Source: Bactericera cockerelli (taxonomy: Eukaryota > Arthropoda > Insecta > Hemiptera > Triozidae). Taken from it: a stretch of DNA of 64,000 nt. The notes beneath the pieces were generated by a model. The model had not been told where the DNA came from, made no database searches, and saw only the letters and a list, made by a program, of their open reading frames with translations. Shown here one piece after another: positions 47,001-55,200 of this stretch. The DNA is taken from assembly GCA_024516035.1 (NCBI GenBank), contig CM044962.1:6314608-6378607 (forward strand). Direction: 5' to 3'. A program made the translations under genes and the position numbers. Positions within the stretch are counted from its first letter, which is position 1, and each line of letters begins with the position of its first letter.

Positions 47001-49153
47001 CCCTCCGTACATGTGAGGCTGGCATTTCCAGCCCTACCTACAGGCTGGGTGAGGTTAATGTGGGTAGCTGGTACGATTCCCAGCGAATGGAAGATAAAAC
47101 CCCCGTCCTAATCCAGGACGTTAAATCAAATAGAACCGTTGGCGTTAGGAAGGGCATACAGACGTAAAAAATGTGCCAAAACCAACCAACCTCAACCATG
47201 CGGTTGAACAACGTCGACCCTGCTTGAGAGGGATAAGACAGAGTAAAAGATTAAGTGATTGTGACATCAATCTTGTAGTCATCAACACAAAAAGTAACGA
47301 AGTTTTCTATAAATTTTAACGTAATGATAACATGTAGGTATTTACTTTTTTTTACAGTCAATTTTACGCCTAACATGTAGGCAATTACAAAATCAATTAA
47401 TTTACGTCTAATTTTTCGATACGTGTTTACTTCGCCAACCAGAGAATCCCGTTCAAACACCCCTACAAGGAGAAGCGCCTGGATTTCAGTACAGTGTGGT
47501 CTCACACCATGGCCATCTTCTTCAAGATAATCTCTTGGGTCAGGTCCAATCTATCGTAAGTATGGCCATCTTCTTCAAGATAATCTCTTGGGTCCGGTCC
47601 AATCTATCGTAAGTATAGCCATCTTCTTCAAGATAATCTCTTGGGTCCGGTCCAATCTATCGTAAGTATGGCCATCTTCTTCAAGATAATCTCTTGGGTC
47701 AGGTCCAATCTATCGTAAGTATGGCCATCTTCTTCAAGATAATCTCTTGGGTCAGGTCCAATCTATCGTAAGTATGGCCATCTTCTTCAAGATAATCTCT
47801 TGGGTCAGGTCCAATCTATCGTAAGTATGGCCATCTTCTTCAAGATAATCTCTTGGGTCAGGTCCAATCTATCGTAAGTATGGCCATCTTCTTCAAGATA
47901 ATCTCTTGGGTCAGGTCCAATCTATCGTAAGTATGGCCATCTTCTTCAAGATAATCTCTTGGGTCAGGTCCAATCTATCGTAAGTATGGCCATCTTCTTC
48001 AAGATAATCTCTTGGGTCAGGTCCAATCTATCGTAAGTATGGCCATCTTCTTCAAGATAATCTCTTGGGTCCGGTCCAATCTATCGTAAGTATAGCCATC
48101 TTCTTCAAGATAATCTCTTGGGTCCGGTCCAATCTATCGTAAGTATAGCCATCTTCTTCAAGATAATCTCTTGGGTCCGGTCCAATCTATCGTAAGTATA
48201 GCCATCTTCTTCAAGATAATCTCTTGGGTCCGGTCCAATCTATCGTAAGTATAGCCATCTTCTTCAAGATAATCTCTTGGGTCCGGTCCAATCTATCGTA
48301 AGTATGGCCATCTTCTTCAAGATAATCTCTTGGGTCAGGTCCAATCTATCGTAAGTCTCTAGATTCAAAAGTTTTGTCTGAGAAGGTCAGAATTACAACT
48401 GGAAAAATCCCTACCTGTCCCTCCAGCTCTGTCAGACTCAGTAGAGAGTGCCGATTCTCTAATAAGTTACCTCATCAAACTGTACATACTGGTATAATAC
48501 AACAGAAGAATCGGCGCGAACGACCTGTCTAACTGACAGAGTTAAAACACCTAATAGGAAAAAAAAAAAAAAAAAAAAAACTACACAATAATATATTTAT
48601 ATCACCTAATCTATACTGCCCCATAAGAACTAATAAGTCACATTATTCCAGCAGTAAACCCAAGACGTATTACTATGTGGTCAAATTGCGAAACGGGCGG
48701 ATAACTTGTCATATTTCGGCTGGGTTTCGAACCCACGACCTCTGGATTACCAGACCGACGCAACGCCTTGACTATTCTGAGCTGCCGTAACTGTTGGTTT
48801 AGGACCTTAGAGGAATTTTTATGCTCTATACTTGAATGTCTGGGATCCACTCGCACCTCATGAGTAAAAATGAGAGGTTATTTATTCGAGTAAGCTACCA
48901 GTTTTGGCATTACGAGCAAGCAAAAAGTTAGGTACTAGGCAAATGATGAAAGAAGTTTCAAATGCTGAGCTACCCAGGAAAGTTTTTATATAATTACACA
49001 AAAAAAAATCACGAATCTTAAGGTACTTACATATACAAATATGAAGGAAAGAAGTAATTTATTTAATTTCATTGTACATAACTTCATTTTTTAAGGCCCC
49101 TTAAAGTACAATATCTATTGTAACTAACTCCCTCTAACTGTATCTCAATCCTT

Positions 49154-49203
<50 letters not shown>

Positions 49204-52200
49204 ACTCACACCCTCCCTCATTCTCACTTTCTCTCTCTCTCTCACACACAATATCTATTGTACTTTTAGGGGAAAATAAACAAAGTCGTGTGTTGTTGTT
49301 TTTTTTATGCTTTATTAGGAGGACAGAGTACAATGATAACAGTATAAAATCAGGAAAAAACAAACAAATGACAAAATAAATAAGTAAGAAAGAAAATATA
49401 ACAATAATGTCCTACCTAAAGGGTGGGGTTAATGCCTGTGGCAATCTCTTCCACCCAACCCTTGCTTCCCTCCCAGGATGTTCCTCACGGTCAGTGTCGT
49501 GGTGGTGGTGCTGTGCGTGGTGTTCTGCAACGAGATGCTCTCCAACTTCCCGCCCACCAGTGTCGGATTTGTGAACGAGGAGAGTGGCGGCGACTGCGAC
49601 TATACGCCACTGGGACACCTGGGGTGTGGCGAGCGCCGGGTCTACCGGAATCTGGGCTGCAAGTTTGTCGACACGTGGCGGGCGAGGAACCCGGGACTCC
49701 CGATGGTAAAGTTTGAGATTGAGGCTTGTATGCACAGTTATTATAATACCTACAGTAAAAAAATATAAATTATTAAACTAAATTAGAGAAAAAAATATAT
49801 TTTAATTTCTCTTTTATCCTTGTTCGATTGTTAGGGTGGTATGCAGAGTCCTCACTGTAGGGACGCCTGGGTCATTTGTCCCTTCAGCTGATTTTGTTAT
49901 TCAGAGACGTTTGTTTAAAGCGTCTGTGCGCATGTGCAGTCGGATGTTTCTTAATAATTGTCAAGGTCGAAGTATTCCCTATAGCAAGCTCGGGATCACC
50001 CTACAGTGAACCCTATAGGAATTACAAAATCGTCTCTGCATACCAGCCTGAGTTTTTTCTTTCTTTACCTAAAAGGTGAAGTCACCGTGGCAGAGTGAGT
50101 TAGCCTCGATCTCCAGCGGTGCAGGATTTCTTCTGCTCTGTTCCTGGGTGTTCGGGGTCCACTCATACCTCGTGAGGAAAAATGAGTAGCTGCTTTAATG
50201 TAAGCAGCGACCAGTGGCGGAATTATAGGCAAAAATAAGATATTAGGATATCTCTATATATAAAACAGAAAAAAGGACTACCTACCTATGTTTGTTTGTT
50301 TGTCCGGAGTTGTTTAGCCACAACGGTAAGAGATAGCGAAAAATGTCTCAGAATTGACCCCCCCCAAAACCATTATCGCTTTCTCCAGAAAAATTATAAA
50401 AAGTTCAAAAAGGCATTGCTGTCCAGCAGTACGGCCATGCCTTAGTAAATTTGAAATTTAGTCCCGTTGCAAAGCACGGGCAAACGGCTAGTTAAAGATA
50501 TGGAAAAGTCCTATAATTCTGTGATATAATAACACAAAGAAAAACATTTATGTATTTATTTATTTTTATTTATTACCTAAAAGGTAAAGAACGTATTGTT
50601 TTATAACTTATAGTCTGGTAATCCAGGTAGTGTAGGGTTCCGTTGGTTCGAATCCCACCCAGTGCATAAATTTTTCCTCATTAATTAGAGCTTGTGACCA
50701 CATAATAATAACACTCTGAGGGTTAGATGGTAGAAAATGTTTGAGCAATGACCTCGCCTAGTGGTTACCTTCCACTAAAGAGTGTTATTTTTATTGTTTC
50801 TTGTGGTTTAAGTTCTTTTCGATTGCATATTCATATCAAGACGGTGGTTTTAACCTCCATTCGCTGGAAACTCACAAAAGAGCTACTCAATTTCACTACA
50901 CTCAGCCTGAGTGAGGCCAGGAATAGCCACCATCACGAGGGTTTGAATTTGAATGGACGTTGCTTAACATCAGTGACTGCATGACAACTGGTGTATTTAA
51001 CATGCCATCGATGCCGGCTATCGAGTTTTTGAGATTCCTGTTTCAAACGCGTATAACTTTGGAAAAAAAGGCAAAAGTACTTACTTATTCACCTTGGAGA
51101 TTACAGAAAGCTCACAATTGATTGAAGAACATACTATTTTAAAACATTTAATAACCCCTTTTTTAGTTTGGGTTTAACGTCGGTTTCAACTAATTGGTCT
51201 TATCACGACGGCGGTGTTACCCCGCTCCATTCGTAGGAAACTCATAAACCTGCTACCCACATTAACCTCACCCAGCCTGGGTTTGACCGTAATACCAGCC
51301 AGCATCTCGAAGTCTCCACCTCGTTGGACGTTGCCTAACTTCGGTGATCCTACGAGAACTGGTGCATTCAACGCGCCATCGACGCTGGTATAATATATAC
51401 CTTTATATCACACAACAGAAGAGAATGCCGTTGGCATTAGCACCGCCCTTGATCAAGTTTTATTTTATTAATTTCAATATCTATGTATGTATAATATGAG
51501 GGCTCTAGTATCAAAACCGGCTCTCTCCAAAAAAATTGAAAATGAGGTTCTGGTACCCCTGGAATCTCTTTTTAAAGTCGCATAGACTGAAAAAAACATT
51601 ACATCTTAAAACCTACTCTCTCCCATAGTAATTCTGTAGTAAAATATGCGTTCATTTTCAAACTGTTCTCTCTCCACATTCAAATACATTGATTAAAGGG
51701 TTATCGTTCAATATGTTTTTTGCCTATCCTGTAAAATTAGAAAAAGTGGAGAGAGCCGGTTTTGATACTAGAGCCCTCATATGTAAGTATTTGTCGTTAG
51801 TAAATAAAACTTGATGCAACATGTTCTTTTTTTTAACCTCTTCAGATCAACTACCAGGACTTCTCCACCGCTATGGGCGAAGGACGACGCGGCAAAATTT
51901 CGGCCGTTCTGAGGATTCCCGGCAACTTCTCACGCGGGGTGTCTGCCCGGATGTCGAACGGGTCCAGTGTGAGCACAGCGCTCATAAATAGCGCCAACAT
52001 TGAAGTGTGGGCGGACAACTCAGGTGCGTAGACCAGGGCCAAATGTGTTTAAAAAAAATCATACGAACGTTATAAATTCTGAAAAGTAATAATATAATAA
52101 TTTTATTACTTTATGGCCATATAATAATATGGCCTTATTTATACTGCCCGATTAGTACTATTAAAGTCCCATTATTCCAGCAGTAAGCCCAAGACGGATT

Positions 52201-55200
52201 GTTATGTGGTAAAAATCCCAAATGAGAGGATAACTTGTCGTGTCCCGGCTGGGTTTCGAACCCACGACCTCTGGAGTCTTTGGATTCACAGAGTGCCGCC
52301 TTTACCACTGAGCTACCGGGACAGACATATTGTGAAGAGGACGGGTAAATTCTCACCGTTCCTCCTGTTGCCTCCTCCCCAGACCAGCCTCCGTGGCGTA
52401 ATGGTCGTGACTACTGCTCGTAGTCCAGAGGTCTCGAGTTCGACTCCCGGTTGGGGCAGACTTTTCGAAGAAAATTCTGTCCCGTCCAAACACGTGAGGC
52501 TGGCACTTCCGGCCCTACCCAGGCTAGGTGAGGTTAATGTGGGTAGCTGGTACGATTCCCAGCGAATGGAGGGTAAAACCCCCGTCCCGACTATCTCAAA
52601 TCAGGACGTTAAAACCGAATAGAATCAACTGGTCACAATAGATCTAGTTAGGTCGCAGTGTTAATTGTAAGGGTTTCACTGAACCCTGCAACCAGGTCAG
52701 ATAATAATAATAATAAAATCCTCCCCAGACTACATGAGGTCCACCAAGGTGGAGTATGAGCTCCAGGCCTCCTTCATAGACATGTACAGGGACCTGCTAG
52801 TCACCTGCGGCTACGATTCCCGTGTCGCAGACATGCCTCCTATGCAAGTAAGTCCACTATCCAACAACACTGCTGAACACATTGTAGTGACCTGCGGCTA
52901 TGACTCCCGTGTCGCGGACATGCCTCCTATGCAGGTAAGTCCATTATCCAACAACACTGCTGGACACACTGTAGTCACCTGCGGCTATGACTCCCGTGTC
53001 GCGGACATGCCACCTATGCAGGTAAGTCCACTATCCAACAACACTGCTGGACACACTGTAGTCACCTGCGGCTATGACTCCCGTGTCGCGGACTTGAGCC
53101 AAAGTGGACTCTTTCTAACCAAAGTGGATGCAACTGGAATAAAATGAACAAACTGGAAGTCAACTCATATGGACTTAACTGCTATAACATTCAAAAATCA
53201 AGGGCTTGTATCTCCCATGAATGTTATAGCAGCGTCTCGAGACAAAACTTGAATTGTTTCTCCTTTTGTTACGAACATTTTTTCTTTCTAACCAAAGTGG
53301 ATGCAACTGGAATAAAATGAACAAACTGGAAGCAAGTCATTTTTCTTGGTCTTTGCTGGTAATCTTAGTTTTCTGTTCCTCCTCAGATCAGTACCAACAT
53401 CTTCCTAGGCAATGCTGTGGAGGTGGATATGTTTGACTACACCGGGTATGTCAATATGAACGTCATAGCTGGGATCTCCTGCCTCTGCGCTCTCAACATT
53501 CTGATACCGCTGCTATCGGTGGATAAAATGTGCGGGAACTACGCCAGATGTCATCTCGCAGGTACATATCCTGATAAAATGCTTTTTCTTAGAAGCTTTA
53601 GCTTAGGAAAAATACCTTTGTATATGTTATCCTGTTATTAAATAAATAAATAAATTTAAAAAATAAATAAATAATTAAAAATGCTCACGTGGTTTCAGGG
53701 CGATTTTCGTATACTGAGTGGTCATACATCAGGGAGGTTTTAGTTGGTAGGTGCTGGTAAGGAAATTACCAGTAAGTCCAACATATCCTGGCGAGATCCG
53801 AAATGGGTGTACAAGGGTGGATAGCTACACTTGCATGTCTATTTTGAGGTATTGTCAGGTAAACATGAGCTTTCCCACCTTGTTGTATGATTATCAGTAT
53901 AGTTTCTTTGAAAAAAAAGAAGAAAAAAAGGTACATGTATTAATACAATCTTTTCACCTTTCACTAACATTGGCTTTTACCAAACCTGTTTCTATCCGCC
54001 GGGCGTTTCGGTATTTTGACATTCAGAACCTTGTTCCAAAGAGCTTTCTCACGCATATAATACCCAAATCTCCTTTTTAACTGCTGAATAATAAACTCTG
54101 ATTGGTTTATTTGAAGGAAATTTTGTTTATTGGTTTATTTGACGAAAATTAGTTTATTTGACGGTTGAAATGTAGATTTGGGGATTTTGATAATGAGATT
54201 GCTCTCTGGAATGAAGGTACTGGAGTTTACATTAAACCACATGGAATTGATGAAAGCGTACAAAAGAACAATAGTAGAGCCAGCGTCGATGGCATGTTGA
54301 ATACACCGGTTCCCTTCAGAACACCGAAGTTAAGCGACATCCAGCGAGGTTAAGACTTGGATGGGTGACCATTCAAATTCTCGTGACGCTGGCTTTTCCC
54401 GGCCCCACTCAGGCTGGGTGAGGTCAATGTGAGTAGCAGGTTTGTGAGTTTCCTGCGAATGGAGGGTAAAACCCCCGTCGTGATATGACCATGGCAGTTG
54501 AAAGCGACGTTAAACCCCACTTAAAAAAAAGAACAAAAGTAGTCCAATAGAAATTCCGATTTTCTACCTGTATATCCACCTATTTTCAAACACTCTGTTT
54601 ACAGACAGTATTTTTTCTGAAATGGGCTGGAGCTCCATCGTGAATAAAAGATGCACTCGAACGGAACAAAACGTTATCCAAAAAGTCCAATTTTCAAAAG
54701 TTGAACTTCTAAATGAGCTTTTTCAAATACTGGCATATCTCGCGAAGTACAAGTCCGATCGATCTGAAATTTTGTATGGTTCCTAATAGTACTGTATAAG
54801 AGTAATTTCTAACCCATTAACGCCTGAACTGTTGGAAAACGTTGATCCATTTTGAAAAAATAAATATCAAAATTTCTGATAGAACAACTGGTAGAACTGT
54901 CTAGTAAAATTCAGAAGGTAGCAAATATTGTCAACAATGAGAACTATTATATGTTATAAAGTGGTAACATGTACCTATGGTAGCTCAGAAACTTGCACTG
55001 CCTCCATCGTTGCCATATGGCAACGCTAGGCGTTAATTAAAAGTTTCACAATCAAAGTATTAATTTTAACTGTAACTTTTTTTTAACCCTAAGGTGTTCG
55101 TACGGGTGAAATATTCCTAGCGCACACTCTGTTCCTCACTGTCTACAATCTGGTGATCATGGCCGTCATTCTCTACGTCTACTACACCTTCTACAGGATA

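Noticed and set aside
47509..48350. A CRISPR array
   Set aside because: Units are contiguous with no unique spacers, the unit is an exon end, and the genome is eukaryotic.
53751..54080. 109-codon plus-strand frame as an extra exon
   Set aside because: No family motif, and splicing between exons 10 and 11 of the ABC gene is complete without it.
54279..54360. A 5S rRNA gene
   Set aside because: Only the internal promoter-like part of 5S is kept, and it continues into a SINE body with an A tail and target duplications.
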